NCBI GenBank assembly: GCA_003339415.1
Contig: PDHQ01000042.1
Location: 62,001 to 126,000 of the forward strand
Direction: 5' to 3'
Source: Ophiocordyceps camponoti-saundersi (nom. inval.)
Lineage: Eukaryota; Ascomycota; Sordariomycetes; Hypocreales; Ophiocordycipitaceae
Length of the DNA: 64,000 nt
In this document: one piece after another, positions 21,771 to 32,751 of the stretch
Position numbering within the stretch: the first letter of the stretch is position 1
How the letters are laid out: every line of letters starts with the position of its first letter
Notes under the pieces: model-generated
Told to the model about the DNA's origin: nothing
What the model saw: the letters and a program-made list of their open reading frames with translations, nothing else
Database searches by the model: none
Translations under genes and position numbers: made by a program

Positions 21771-24326
21771 TCACGCCACCCGAACCTCGTCTCTGGCCCA
21801 GTCCCTCCTCACCTTACCGCCAACGATGCCTCTGCGATTTCGGCCCGTACGGCCTCTACCGAGCCAGTTGAGCTTGAGCATCTTGCAGAGCTCCACCATG
21901 CGCCTGTTGGCGTCCGCGTCCGCGTCGCCCAAACCCGACAGGACGCTCATGCACTGCAGCATGCGGCCCACCATGTCCGTCACTTGCTTCGAGTCCTCCA
22001 CGTTCTGTTCCCGCACGCTGCTGAGGACCTGGACGCTCGAGGGGGTAAAGGGACGAAGGCTGGCCCCTCCGTCGCTGCCGAAGCTCACGTTGCTAACGGC
22101 CCGGCTTCGGCCGCGATCGGACCCGGTATCGCCCATCAGCGTCGACGTGTTGCATGACGAGCCGGCGATGGAAGGGTCGAGAGACATGGCCGTGCCGGGA
22201 CGGGGCGCCATGATGCACGACGACGAAGCCAGAGATTCTGACGGCGAGGTCGAGAGTGTCGCCGCTGGCTCGGTCGGGGGAGACGCCATGGCCACGTTGG
22301 CAAACGACGAGGGGAGGAACTCGAGCGACAGGCGCGAAAACATGTTGCGCAGCATGTCGTAACGAGGGAGGATCACCGTGTCGCGATACATGGCCAGCAC
22401 CAGTCTTCGGACGTCCAACAGGTTCGCCACCATCGCCGCCCGCTCCGCCCCGTTCGCAGGCTGCGACGACGTCACGACGCCGCTCCAAAACTCGCGCGCC
22501 TGCTCGGCCGTCATGAGTAAGCCGTTGCCCGAGACCTCGAATTCGAGTGGTAAGAAGACGGCCTGCATGTAGGGCAAGATCGAAGTAAAGGTGAAGAGCC
22601 AGAGCTCGACCAGTGCCGGGAGGAAGTGATCCTCGGCCGTCATCCGCAGCGTCCGGTCTAGCGACGCGAAGCCGGTGGCGAGCAGCTCGCCGATGTCTTC
22701 GAGTATGGCTCCTGGACATCTCTTGTGGATGCACCACTGGATGTGCATCTGCACCACCCGGTTAAAGTCCTCCACCGGGAGGCGAAGGTCCTCGCCCTCA
22801 AAGATGACCAGCAGCTTGGCCTTGAGGTAGGGCCAGGCGTCGTCCAGCGTAACGTGGTTCTGCAAACCAAGCTTCGCCGCATCGATACCATCGTACAGTG
22901 AAGGCGGTTGAGGCAGGCTTCCGGACCCGGACCAGTATTCTCCCTGCAAGCCCAGCCCTTGCTCGTTTTCTAGCCGGCTTTCTGACCGTTCGGCAAGCCA
23001 TTTGTCCTTCTTCGCCTTGACAAAGGCCGTCGAGCCCGGACCTGGGCTGGCCGGCACGTTGAAGTTGTACAGACTGCTCGGTGCGCTCGGGTCTGTCGGC
23101 CTCGAGTTGCTCGAGGCTGACGACAGAGGTAGGTGATAGTCGTCCTTGAGTTTTTGCTTCTGCCGCGACAAGAAATGGTGCTTCTTTTCCTTGTCTTTAT
23201 CCTTGTCCCTATCCCTGTCCCTGTCCCTGTCCTTGTCTTTGCCCCTGTCTTCGCTCGGTAAGTCGGCCGGCCGGATGGTAGCCGAGGACGAATTGTTGTG
23301 CAGGCTGTAGAGGGACTGAGAAGAAGCGTCGGCGAGACTAGCGGTGCTGAAGTTACCACGCTGCAGGGCTGACAGCGCCGTGCCTATCTTGCCGGGGCTC
23401 GGAAGCGCCTTTTCCTTGACGTCTGTCTTGCTGGTGCCGATCTTGACTGGCCGCGAGAACAGCTTGACCTTGGGTTTGTCTAGTCTGCTCGGCGGCTTCT
23501 CTGGCGGGACTGGTGGCACCGATGGCGGCGACATCGGCTTTTCTCTAGGAGAGCTGGGGCCGGAACGTGGAAAGACGACGTTGGCTGCGGCCGCGGCCGT
23601 CGACGAAGGGGAGAAGCCCATCCTGTCCCTGAGCTGCCCAGCGGCACCGGCGAAGCCCGAATCCCGAGGCGCGCTCGCCTCGGTGAGACTGAGCATAGGA
23701 GGGCTCACGGGAACCTTACTCCCGCTGCCTCTCCTTGAGCCTTCATTAGGCTCGCCGGGAAAGGGGACCGTCTGTGATCGCTGGCGCATGTGCGAGGTAT
23801 TTTGGTGGGACAGGATGGCAGCCTTGGCCGCCATCTGGCTGGTCGTCAAAGGGGTCGGAGGCGACGTCTGGCTTGGTTGGCTCGTCCCCACATGGGGAAG
23901 ATTAGACGCAGTGGCCGACGGCAGCGTCGAGTCGAAAGAGCCCTGCGTGGCCGAAAGCTTTCTCGTGTGACCCTTGAGCAAGGAAGGCGACACCAAAGGT
24001 TTCGTCAGCTGCGGAGGTGCAGCGGGGCGAGAGAAGTTCTGATGAAGGTTGGAGGCGCTGGCGCTGGTCTGGACCGTGGCAAACTGGTTATATATAGGCG
24101 TCGCCGGAGAGGCATCCCATCCACGTGTCTTGTTCACGGCGCTGGAGGGCGCAAATGCGCCATCTTGACCCGCAGAAGAGTCTATCCTTAGAGAAGGAGG
24201 CCGCGTCGGCCCCGCAGACTGGTGCGGCTTCATCGATGGACTCGAGGACCCCGTAAGAGAGGAGAGGCTGCCGATAGCCCGCAACCGTGAAGAGGCTGGC
24301 GGCGGTGGTTGTTGTCCTGGTTGCAT
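21771..24326 (-). CDS. hbrB: HbrB-like TORC2 subunit
   Basis: A single exon encodes about 851 residues. The longer open frame begins at a TTG; the first ATG (24326, opening MQPGQQPPPP) is taken as start. The N-terminal 480 residues are Ser/Pro-rich and disordered, with a Lys/Asp/Arg dipeptide run (KDKDRDRD-type). The conserved HbrB domain spans about 488-680: LDDAWPYLKAKLLVIFEGE, FNRVVQMHIQWCIHKR, LLATGFASLD and a helical stretch ending near the FLPSSF motif. HbrB-family proteins (Bit61 in yeast, PRR5/Protor in animals) bind the TOR complex 2 scaffold. Aspergillus hbrB affects hyphal branching and polarity. The gene shares a divergent promoter region with gon7. Confidence 0.88.
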   Translation of the reverse strand: MQPGQQPPPPASSRLRAIGSLSSLTGSSSPSMKPHQSAGPTRPPSLRIDSSAGQDGAFAPSSAVNKTRGWDASPATPIYNQFATVQTSASASNLHQNFSRPAAPPQLTKPLVSPSLLKGHTRKLSATQGSFDSTLPSATASNLPHVGTSQPSQTSPPTPLTTSQMAAKAAILSHQNTSHMRQRSQTVPFPGEPNEGSRRGSGSKVPVSPPMLSLTEASAPRDSGFAGAAGQLRDRMGFSPSSTAAAAANVVFPRSGPSSPREKPMSPPSVPPVPPEKPPSRLDKPKVKLFSRPVKIGTSKTDVKEKALPSPGKIGTALSALQRGNFSTASLADASSQSLYSLHNNSSSATIRPADLPSEDRGKDKDRDRDRDRDKDKDKEKKHHFLSRQKQKLKDDYHLPLSSASSNSRPTDPSAPSSLYNFNVPASPGPGSTAFVKAKKDKWLAERSESRLENEQGLGLQGEYWSGSGSLPQPPSLYDGIDAAKLGLQNHVTLDDAWPYLKAKLLVIFEGEDLRLPVEDFNRVVQMHIQWCIHKRCPGAILEDIGELLATGFASLDRTLRMTAEDHFLPALVELWLFTFTSILPYMQAVFLPLEFEVSGNGLLMTAEQAREFWSGVVTSSQPANGAERAAMVANLLDVRRLVLAMYRDTVILPRYDMLRNMFSRLSLEFLPSSFANVAMASPPTEPAATLSTSPSESLASSSCIMAPRPGTAMSLDPSIAGSSCNTSTLMGDTGSDRGRSRAVSNVSFGSDGGASLRPFTPSSVQVLSSVREQNVEDSKQVTDMVGRMLQCMSVLSGLGDADADANRRMVELCKMLKLNWLGRGRTGRNRRGIVGGKVRRDWARDEVRVA

Positions 24327-24867
24327 TTTCGCCGATGCTGGGCGGGGGCCCAAGTCACATGGCGACGCGGAAGCTGACGGACGGCTCTAGCGATATACTT
24401 TGATATTGCGGAATCTTCCGCAGATCTGTCGAGCCGATAGTATCGACGCTCGTCGACGAGTGATGAAACCGGGAGCGCGGCCGAAATACCCGAGGGCTGA
24501 GATCGACTGAGGCCCTCAGAGATAGCACAGATGATTCGAAAACGACTTGAAAGTCCACAGAAACTCGACCAAGGTGAGAGAAGAAACGAAATGGCTAATG
24601 AATCCAGGGAGCGTCATAAAAGTCGTGATGCTTGCGGCCGCGTTGAATGGCTTACGTCTCGCCCTGACGTAGTCCATTTAAGGCAGCGAATAGGGAGGAG
24701 GCTGAGTCATCGACCCCGCGCCTCAAGAATGGCAGAATGAGACAGCCCCCTGGCTCAGCACTCACCGCCTTCTATTTCTGGGCAAGGCTTGATATTCCTC
24801 CTCTGCCCCGCGGGTGAGCTTTTCTCCCTACATCTCTCTCCCTCTACAGCCACCGAAGCCTCTCGTC
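24327..24867. promoter_or_regulatory. divergent promoter hbrB / gon7
   Basis: This 541-base spacer lies between two genes transcribed away from each other. It must hold both core promoters. Pyrimidine-rich leader DNA lies directly before the gon7 ATG. No individual factor site is assigned. Confidence 0.5.
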
Positions 24868-25161
24868 ATGGCTGACAACAGAGACCTGACCCTTAAGGCG
24901 ATTTATCAATCCCCCACCAACGAGGCCTTTAGTCTGGTCCGGCACTTCACCGCGCCGACCTCCGACGCCGTAGCCGAAAGAGTCCAATACCTCAAGACTC
25001 TCCGCAACGCGGTCGCAGAGACGCAGGCCTCGGTGAACAGAGAATTGACCTCGCGCATGGAAGAGGACAAGGCTCGCGACGCCAACACATCCGGTAAACT
25101 CGGCGTTGATGAAGACAAGGAGGAAGACAACTACGGCGAAGATGTCCAGGGCGAAGAGTAA
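24868..25161 (+). CDS. GON7: KEOPS complex subunit Gon7
   Basis: A single exon encodes 97 residues. The start is the ATG giving MADNRDLTLKAIYQSPT; an upstream in-frame ATG would add 18 residues of leader-like sequence and is not chosen. The N-terminal LxAxYxSPTN block, the helix LVRHFTAPTSDAVAERVQYL and the Val/Asn-rich second helix (TQASVNRELTSRM) fit the fungal Gon7 family. The acidic, disordered tail (DEDKEEDNYGEDVQGEE) is also typical. Gon7 is the fungal accessory subunit of EKC/KEOPS, which makes the t6A modification on ANN-decoding tRNAs and affects telomeres and transcription. It runs convergently to the Vps39 gene with a 173-base gap. Confidence 0.85.
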   Translation: MADNRDLTLKAIYQSPTNEAFSLVRHFTAPTSDAVAERVQYLKTLRNAVAETQASVNRELTSRMEEDKARDANTSGKLGVDEDKEEDNYGEDVQGEE

Positions 25162-25334
25162 TCGAGCTCTATTGGGAATCACGACCAACGCATGCACCGA
25201 AGGGGGTATTTTGTATACACGGTGGCAGCCGCCACAACCCGCAACGCTTCCAAACAAAAAGAGGGAGACAGACGAACATGTGCAAAGAATGATGAAGGGA
25301 TGCAAGGGAAGATGGTTCGAGCTCGAAATCCCCA

Positions 25335-28300
25335 TCAGGAGCCCCTTGCCCAACTTGGCGCCTGTAACCGCTCCGCCTTCTGTCCGGTTGCCCGGTTCAA
25401 GCAGCCGTAGTGCACGGCCGTGTTGTCGGGCAACACGGCAACTACGCTTCCTCCGATCCGCATGGCCCCGCCGAGCTTTTTGTGGCAGACGACGCAATGC
25501 CTCTCGTCGCTGATAATGACATGCCGGTTTCGCCCGCCCTGTGCGCCGGCGGCGTCGTCGCCGAGATGCAGCCGAGCCGCAACGGAGATGCCCTCGGCCT
25601 TGCGCAGACCGGCGACAATTCGGGACTCATTGACGAGGCTGGTAACTGACCGTATGCGACCTCGGAAGTAGGCCTGAAGAGCGCTGACGGGCAGGTCGTC
25701 CGGAACTAGCCCGAGCGTCGAATTGGCTGGAAGCCGAGACCCATGCTTGGACAAGAGATCCAATGCCGGCTCCAGCTGCTGCTTGTGAGGGGTTGGGGGC
25801 TTGAGATACAGCGACAGCAGCGTGTGGTAGATGGATTTGGCGGGGTCTTCGGTCGTGGTGAGAGACTCGGGACTGCCGGCGACCGGCGAGCGAGTGGTTT
25901 CCTGCGCCTTGTACAGGCGGTTGCAGTACCTGTCGTTGTCAGATACGTCTTCTTCCGCTGGCTTCTTGAAAAGGGAGTCTACTCACTCCTCAGCCTTGGC
26001 ATAGTCCTTCATCTTGAAGACATAAATCTCCAGCGCCTCCCTGTGCTCTCCCATGTTGCTGAGAACAACGGCCCGGGCCTCGTAAAAGGCTGGATCTGCT
26101 CGGCAGGTCAGCGACCGCATCCACGACGGGCCCACGAAACCCTTACCGTCCCTTGGAATCAGCCCGAGTGCCTTGGTCAAGCTGTATACCTGTCGCGAGC
26201 TTCGAAGGAACCATATGAACTTGACCATCAGGCTATCCCAGTCGGCACCCTTGCCCGTGCCTCCGAGATTGTCAACGTAGAGATCCACCAGCCTGTTGTG
26301 GAAGTCGGGCGTCATGTCATCCAGCTCGTTGATGATGTGCTCCAAGTACCGCCTCTCTAACCTGGTGTCAACGCTTTGCAGAAAGGCGACGACCCTGTCA
26401 CGGGGCAGTGTTTCGGCATTCTCGGTGTCCCCAACGAATATCTCCATGGCGTACTCGGGATTGCTCTTCAGCGTCCAAGCCGCGTGCTCTAGGATGAGAT
26501 CAATCTCCGAGGGCGGCAGGCTCTGAAGGTACTGAATCGAGCGATCTGGCCCGTGTAGCGTTGGCGCCGCCTCATCCGGTTTCGTGGCCGACCCGAACTT
26601 GTAGAGAAGCTGTAGAGCCTCCTTGTGAAGTTTCTTGCCGTAGAAGAAATCCACCAACTCCGTGAATCTATTGTGCTCTAGAAGCTTCTCGTTGACCACG
26701 TCGGGGTCGCAAAAGTTGGGTATGCGGAAAAGCGAGCTGGCCAGCGACGGTTGCGACAGCATATAAGAGCGAAAGAGCGTCGTGTCGACCAGCCGAAAGG
26801 TATTGCGTAGCTCCGTCTCGAGCTTTTGCTCCGACTCGCTCTGTGTTATCCTCAGGAACCTCTCGGCCGCTTCCTCAGCTGACTCCTGCCTGTCTGACTG
26901 AGGCTTCAGCTTGCCTGTGACCGGGTCGATGACCCGTTGAAGGCGCGCGCGCGTCCCTGCCAGGTAGCTGTTGAGTTCCAAAACAGCCTTTATCAGATCC
27001 TTTCCCTCGAGGCGCATGTCCTCATTGGCAGACGATTCCTTGGCGCTCTCGGTGTCATCCTCTTCTGCTGCCTCCTTCTTGACCGAGGCTACGGACGCAG
27101 CGTCTGACTGGCCTTTCTTGCTGGTGGCCCTGAAGAGCTTGGCAAAGCCACCTATGGGGTTTGGGAGAAGATGATCGGCAAGACCTTCAGAGCTGTCTGG
27201 CGCAGCCGCAGTTGGTTTCTTTGCCCCGGCAGTGTCCTCACTCTCCTCTTCGTCCTGGTGAGCCCAGCGAGACAGCTCTCCAGATATCTGGGGTGGGAAA
27301 AGCCTCAGCACCCTCTCTGGCGGCGCATGTACGTCATCCTCATTCATCAAGTCCATGGCTTGCCGATGTTTCCTCTTCTTAAAAAGCATCTCGGCTTTGA
27401 GCATCTTGACTTCCCGGAGGGTTTCCTTTTTGTTCTTGAGCAGCGCATCCTCGAGCATATTCAGGACGCTGATGGCCTCGTCAAACATGTGGCCTTGGAC
27501 CAGTTCCTCGACCTGTGAGTCATAATCTGTCGCCGCCATCTTCCACACGCAGCGATCGCTCGAGATGTGGAAGCCCTTGCCCGCATGTGCGAGGCTAACG
27601 GTGGGAGGGGGAAAGTGAAGCTGCGCAGCGCCAGGAAGCGATATGCTCTGCAGTAACGACAAAGTGTCCGGGTTGCGGACTTCCAGAAAGCCCTTGGACG
27701 GCGGTTGAAGGGCCAGGATGTATGGGTAGGAGAAGCCGATGGACTCCGGGGCGGATGGCCAGGGTATCTGGCGCCTTTCAAGCGGCTTGCCATCGGCCTT
27801 GATGAAGAGTGTGTTTATGTCCTTGGCCAAGAGTATTTCGTCGTTGGTCAACTTGGCGGCGAGCGGCTTCGGCATGTATCCCCCCAAGCCCATGTAGCCC
27901 ATGCCAGCACTACTGACGGCGCCGAAGCGGCTTCCCTGACTGCCGGCGCCCACCATGCCGGGACTGATTATGTCTTCGACCTCGTGAGTGATGGAGTCGA
28001 CCATGACGTAACCGCCGTTCATGCCACAAACGAGCTTCGTTGCGCTGGCCCACGTGACGGTTCGGATCGACTCGGAGAGGACAATCTCGCCGACGTCTTC
28101 GTGAAGTTCGCTTTCATGCCAGCTCCAGAGAAGTAGTCGTCGCTTGACAGCAACTGCCAGGCGGCTGATGATTTCGGGTATGCTGGTGTCGGGGTCTTTG
28201 ACGATGTTGGACGTGACGGCGAAACAGGAAGCGTTGCGAGACCGGCCGAGCACCTCGATGAGCTCATACGTCTGTAGGTCATGAAGAGAGACATGGTAGT

Positions 28301-28698
28301 TGGAGAGGGAGATGATTATGTTGGCTTCCTTGATGATGGCCAACTGGTCGATGGCGCGGCTCGAGAACTTGTCGATCTCCCGCAAAAGATCAGTCGGTTT
28401 TTTCGACGCGGCCGCCGAGGTCTCTGATCCATGTTGAGGAGAGTGAGCTACTCCCTTGTGAGCTTCTAGGGAGGCTGGAGCCGAGTCGTTTTGAGAGGCA
28501 GAGAGCTCGTTAAGTCGATAGACGCGAAGGGCGCCGCTGTTGAGGCCGACGAGGATGCGGTCACCTGGGACTGTCTTATGAGCGTCCTCTCCCGAAGCGA
28601 TTATAAGCTCTCCTACCGTATGCAAGTATGGTTTCAATGCGGGACTTGTCGCGTTGCCGCAACTCAATGATCGGCCGGGCGGTAAAGGCGGATAGCAT
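25335..28698 (-). CDS. VPS39: Vam6/Vps39, HOPS tethering subunit
   Basis: Exons, in coding order, 28698-28617, 28564-25987 and 25929-25335 encode 1084 residues. The start is the ATG opening MLSAFTARPIIELRQRDK; the largest single frame starts elsewhere, but the splice joins this conserved N terminus to DRILVGLNSG. A citron-homology (CNH) beta-propeller occupies roughly the first 300 residues. A long helical clathrin-heavy-chain-like repeat region follows (PDVVNEKLLEHNRF, AWTLKSNPEYAMEIF). A Vps39-type C-terminal domain ends with a CVVCHKKL...HYGC zinc-finger-like motif near residue 1030. The protein works at the vacuole/late endosome as the Ypt7-binding subunit of HOPS. A mid-protein Ser/Glu/Lys-rich loop (near DDTESAKESS) is likely disordered. 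Confidence 0.93.
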
Positions 28699-30045
28699 GA
28701 CGCGGGCTGGTCTGCTGCGACTTTCAAGCAAAGCGACGCATCATCCCATGATTCGGAATAGGTTCAGAAGCGTAGAACGACTGAGGGTTCAACTACCTGT
28801 GATCCTGTGCTGTATCGAGGAAGTTGGCTTTCGGGATAGGGATGTTGTCATGTGCAAGACGGGAAGCTGCATCGAGGATATCACGTGTGACAAGTCACGT
28901 GGGTCGTCCATCGCTATCGTCTTCAGCGTCATGTTGAAAGCCGCTTCAAACCCGGACCCTAAACCTCAGTGAGCGACTTACGACAGCAGCTTCTTCTATA
29001 TTTTCTAGGATATCCTTCTTTCTCAGCATACATATGCAATACTCATATGTATTAATGCTATCCGAGATCCTGACAACTATCTGCGCTGCGTTCCTCGTCA
29101 AGGTTCCACGTAAACACACTCAAATCATGGCGAGTCTATGAGATGTTAGCTAAGACTTTGAAGCGATAAACATTCATACATACATGAGTACTCTGCAAGA
29201 AGGAAAAGAAATTATGTTTATTATCGCGAAAATACTGACTTTGGAGCTTGTGGAACGGGATGCTGTAACAGGCCACCCACCGAATGAGGAGTTGCTGAAA
29301 ACGAGCCGTTTCAAATAATGCCACCAACGCGTCCGTCAAGGCCTGGTCGACCGAGAACTGCGGCTCTTTCGATGCCTCTCTTCCGGTGTTGGACGAGCCG
29401 AGGTCGGAGCTTTCATCCAAGACGCCTGTACTAACGCCGTGGATACTGGTTAGAGCCGGCGGTTCTGTTCAAGGCAGATCGTCTCGGAGCGAGTCGATCA
29501 ATGCGTCCCCCGACATGCTAGTCAAGAGATAAGAACGGACAACGTACCAGTCATACAGTTGTCAACCGCTAGTATACTTGACCAAGTCCGAACTAGCTGA
29601 CTCGTTCGGATATTCAGTGGCACGAGCAACATCATAATCGAGCCGTGCTCTCCTATATAACTTGATCATAGTTATTATACGAACATGGTGCTTTGATCTG
29701 GCATGGTCTGGATGCATCATGCCTTCTTCTTCCCAAGTTCGAAGCATTCGGGTCAGGAAAAACTGTCGCTCTCTATATGTTCTAACCCTAGATCCGGGAG
29801 CCATCGCACTGATTCCGATCTTGGTCCCGTAGATGGGCCACTGGCCGAGTCATCTAAAGACGGGTCGGGCATTTGCAGACTCAGCCCGTCAACCTTGCAA
29901 GGCGTAATGCTTCTTGGCGTCGTTCTGTTTATTAACGGTCCTCGGTGCACGCACGTCCAAGTTGAACTGACTTATCAATTCATCTCATCATTCCCTTGGG
30001 TAGTCTTCCTTCTTTCTACTTCATTTCCTGGCCCCCTATGTCAAC
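28699..30045. other. 1.35 kb spacer before first toxin gene
   Basis: This spacer holds the Vps39 promoter at the left, a degraded hAT-transposase fragment on the minus strand (29136-29420) and AT-richer DNA toward the toxin gene. The last 100 bases are pyrimidine-rich. No intact gene is seen. Confidence 0.6.
29136..29420 (-). pseudogene. hAT-like transposase remnant
   Basis: An open frame of about 94 codons (non-ATG start) contains ARFQQLLIRWVACYSIPF followed by a QSQYFRD-like element. This resembles the N-terminal conserved block of fungal hAT transposases, in which a (F/L)xxLLxxWIVxxxIxF motif precedes a YFR motif. The rest of a transposase (zinc-finger BED domain, catalytic DDE blocks, C-terminal dimerisation region) is not seen nearby, so this is a fragment. 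A Ser/Glu-rich stretch before the motif also fits the hAT layout. The call rests on motif recognition only. Its position directly upstream of the toxin genes suggests past transposon activity at this border. Confidence 0.5.
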
Positions 30046-32751
30046 ATGAGGAGCCCTCTTCTCCTGCTCTTGTGGCTTACATCTTGCCCGCTTGGTCTCA
30101 GCCACGAAGCAATACTGGGCAAACGCGGAAACGATCTAGGACCGCCGTCGATAGTATTTCGCGGAGACAGAAGGCGGTTTGAGGAAATCCCCAATGGTTT
30201 CATCAGCCGAGGCGAAGAGAAGATACTTGCCAATGTAAAGCTAACCCCTGAACAGCTGGAGCAAGGCTCCAGCCTATACAACCATGTTGCAAAGCAGGAC
30301 AAGGAATTTAGCCGCTGGATCTCAACCTCAGCGGATCCTCTAACGGCGCAGTCATTTGCATTAAACAGTGGCCGGGAGGGACGCATCTACGTCATCTCCC
30401 CTGACGCGAATTTCATTGACGTCGAGAAGTCTCTTGGGAAAGGCAATTACGGCCATGTTGTGGAATCGGAATATGCCGCCATGGGGAGAATCAAAAGGGA
30501 GCAGATAAGAGGCTACTATGTCGTTACCAAAGGACAGGAATGGACGGCAAAGGACATGGAGAAACTTCTCATGGGCGAGATAGTGAGAGGGAAGAAGAAA
30601 CCAGTCTGGCATCCGAATCCTCATTACGACAAGTCCTATGACAACAAAACAGCCCAGAAGAAGGCCAAGCCTCAAGTGGCCGGCTTTCCCAAAAACAGCC
30701 CATCATGGAATAAGGAGCCCTGGTCATCATACAAGGATCAGAGCGCGACCAAAGGGTACGATGATCTTCAAAACGAGCTTTGCTCCAAAGGTTTAGCGAA
30801 AAGAGGAGTATCAACCCCAAACTCCTGCCTGACATCCGGACTGTCGAAGAAGAAGAAGACGTCCGTTGCCGTCGAGGAATTCAAAGGGACGCCTAGAGAT
30901 AAGAAGGCGGCCAACGAATTCCAACGCCTGAGCCAGCCGTGGTTAAAGGGCCAGCTCGAGAAAGCGACCGACAACCCGTCGATAATATCCAAGATGCACG
31001 AACAGCTGAGGGGGAAATTCACGTCCTTCACGGCAGCAGTCCGAAAACCGGCCGTGAAGAAGATATTCGGCGTCAAGGCTCTTCTTAATCCCCTGTGGAT
31101 TCATAATACAGTGGCAGCGTTCGAGTCGAAATCCGCAACTGCTCTGCAGCGGGCTGAGGCCGTCACATCGATTCTACCCTTCGTCGGCTGCGTGGTTGAA
31201 ACGATGGCAGATCTAGAAAACAAAGAGAATTCCGTCGTATCGACCTTGATTTCTGGCGCGATATGCCTCGCCCTTGACGCTCTCTTATTCGCTCCCACGC
31301 CCGTCGCGGCTTTCGCTTGGATCGGCGACATCATCTTCAGGTTACTCAAAGGCGCCTTTCAAAGCAAGGCAGCCACGGACAATCACCCAGTCGTCCGAGC
31401 GGCAAGAAACATAGATAAACTGCAGGAAGCTCGGGTCACCGCCTGGAAAGAGTCTCTCCCGGCAGTGCTCAACTGGACCCAAACTGAGGCCTTCAGGACA
31501 GCCATCCGCTACAATTATGCCATGGATGTGTCCGTCGTTCTTTTCGCCTTGGCCGAGACGAAAACTCAGCTACGTGAGGATAGGGCGGAGGCGCTGTCCG
31601 GCAACATTACGGACGCCGATCGACAGAGAATCGACAACGAGGTTGCCAACGCCGAGATAAAACTGGTCAGGGACGCCTGCAAGCAACTCAAAGACAGAAC
31701 GCATGCCGTCGAGGAAGACTTTGGCAAGCTGGTGACGCGAATGGTGAAGCAAATAAGCGACGGATTCGACGACAAGTTCTTCCGAGGATTCAAAGAAGAA
31801 GCAGAGCAATTCAGGAGAAGGGTGGCCCCTATACAGTATACGCATCGACTCGGAGACACCGAGCTCGAGGATAAGCGTCCTCGAATGACGGGTGTGATCG
31901 AATTCAAAGAGCTTGACGAGAAAATCTCGCAGCTCCGGTCCGATGATCGATATCTCCTTCAACCCCGACACGCAGAGGAGTTGGACGAGTGGCTGACAGA
32001 GGACAAGTTGAGACCGACCAGAGACATCGCCAGGGAAGTGCTGGGTTTAGATCCGCCTGCCGACGGTGACGGAGATGGCAACCAGCAGGCCTTCCGCTGC
32101 TCGAGCCTCTGGCTTGACGGCATGGTGAACGCGCAACCGCAGGGAGGACCGATGATCAAGGACTGTCATGATTGGAAATTCCTCACGCAGCAGAGTTCTC
32201 TGGACGAAATGGCGTTTGGCAGAGTCGGCTGCGGAACGACAATGGACTATTGGTACTGGGAGGGAGGCGAGTGGGTGACACACTGCAACGTGGACGGGTG
32301 CAGCGAGTTCCACCGAGACTCCATGACGCAGGAGAACATCAAGCTAGCGAACAGCACCGGCCTCATCATGGACCGGCCTTCTCCCCACCCGCGAGATAGG
32401 ACCGGTCCGTGGAAGGCGGCGGCGAAGCTAGACGTTCCGGAACTAGTCGATTGCCGGCAAGGGTCTGACGATCCCGACTACGGGGTTGCCTGCCGGAGCT
32501 TCGATCCCTGTCGCGACGCCCGCCTCCACGACTGTTTCTTCAGGTGGGAGAAGTATTTCCTGCGGGCGAAGCGCTGGCTCAACTACTGCCAGGTTCAGTC
32601 GACCGGAAAGCTGGACTGTCAGTTGTTTGACGTAGACAAACTGGATGATGAGACGTATGGCAAGGCCGGGAGGGCGGGTGCCTTCGGCGACAGCTGGGAG
32701 GCGCTTCAGGGTTTGAAGGACATTCCACAAGATAACATGGTGGAACAATAG
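30046..32751 (+). CDS. enterotoxin-A-type ADP-ribosyltransferase 1 (secreted)
   Basis: A single exon encodes 901 residues. A signal peptide (about 1-19) precedes an N-terminal domain of the heat-labile enterotoxin A / cholera toxin A1 class (R-S-E ADP-ribosyltransferases). Visible motifs are VFRGD (R39), the core strand ISTSADP (S93-T94-S95) and ESEYAAMG followed by QIRGYYV, giving an ExE pair (E140, E142). These are the NAD-binding and catalytic signatures. A central region at about residues 364-438 is hydrophobic and is shared in pattern with the second toxin gene. The C-terminal third has many cysteines and Trp/Tyr-rich text. Such long fungal enterotoxin-like proteins are known from insect- and nematode-pathogenic Hypocreales. 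Target and receptor are unknown; the frame is intact. Confidence 0.85.
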   Translation: MRSPLLLLLWLTSCPLGLSHEAILGKRGNDLGPPSIVFRGDRRRFEEIPNGFISRGEEKILANVKLTPEQLEQGSSLYNHVAKQDKEFSRWISTSADPLTAQSFALNSGREGRIYVISPDANFIDVEKSLGKGNYGHVVESEYAAMGRIKREQIRGYYVVTKGQEWTAKDMEKLLMGEIVRGKKKPVWHPNPHYDKSYDNKTAQKKAKPQVAGFPKNSPSWNKEPWSSYKDQSATKGYDDLQNELCSKGLAKRGVSTPNSCLTSGLSKKKKTSVAVEEFKGTPRDKKAANEFQRLSQPWLKGQLEKATDNPSIISKMHEQLRGKFTSFTAAVRKPAVKKIFGVKALLNPLWIHNTVAAFESKSATALQRAEAVTSILPFVGCVVETMADLENKENSVVSTLISGAICLALDALLFAPTPVAAFAWIGDIIFRLLKGAFQSKAATDNHPVVRAARNIDKLQEARVTAWKESLPAVLNWTQTEAFRTAIRYNYAMDVSVVLFALAETKTQLREDRAEALSGNITDADRQRIDNEVANAEIKLVRDACKQLKDRTHAVEEDFGKLVTRMVKQISDGFDDKFFRGFKEEAEQFRRRVAPIQYTHRLGDTELEDKRPRMTGVIEFKELDEKISQLRSDDRYLLQPRHAEELDEWLTEDKLRPTRDIAREVLGLDPPADGDGDGNQQAFRCSSLWLDGMVNAQPQGGPMIKDCHDWKFLTQQSSLDEMAFGRVGCGTTMDYWYWEGGEWVTHCNVDGCSEFHRDSMTQENIKLANSTGLIMDRPSPHPRDRTGPWKAAAKLDVPELVDCRQGSDDPDYGVACRSFDPCRDARLHDCFFRWEKYFLRAKRWLNYCQVQSTGKLDCQLFDVDKLDDETYGKAGRAGAFGDSWEALQGLKDIPQDNMVEQ

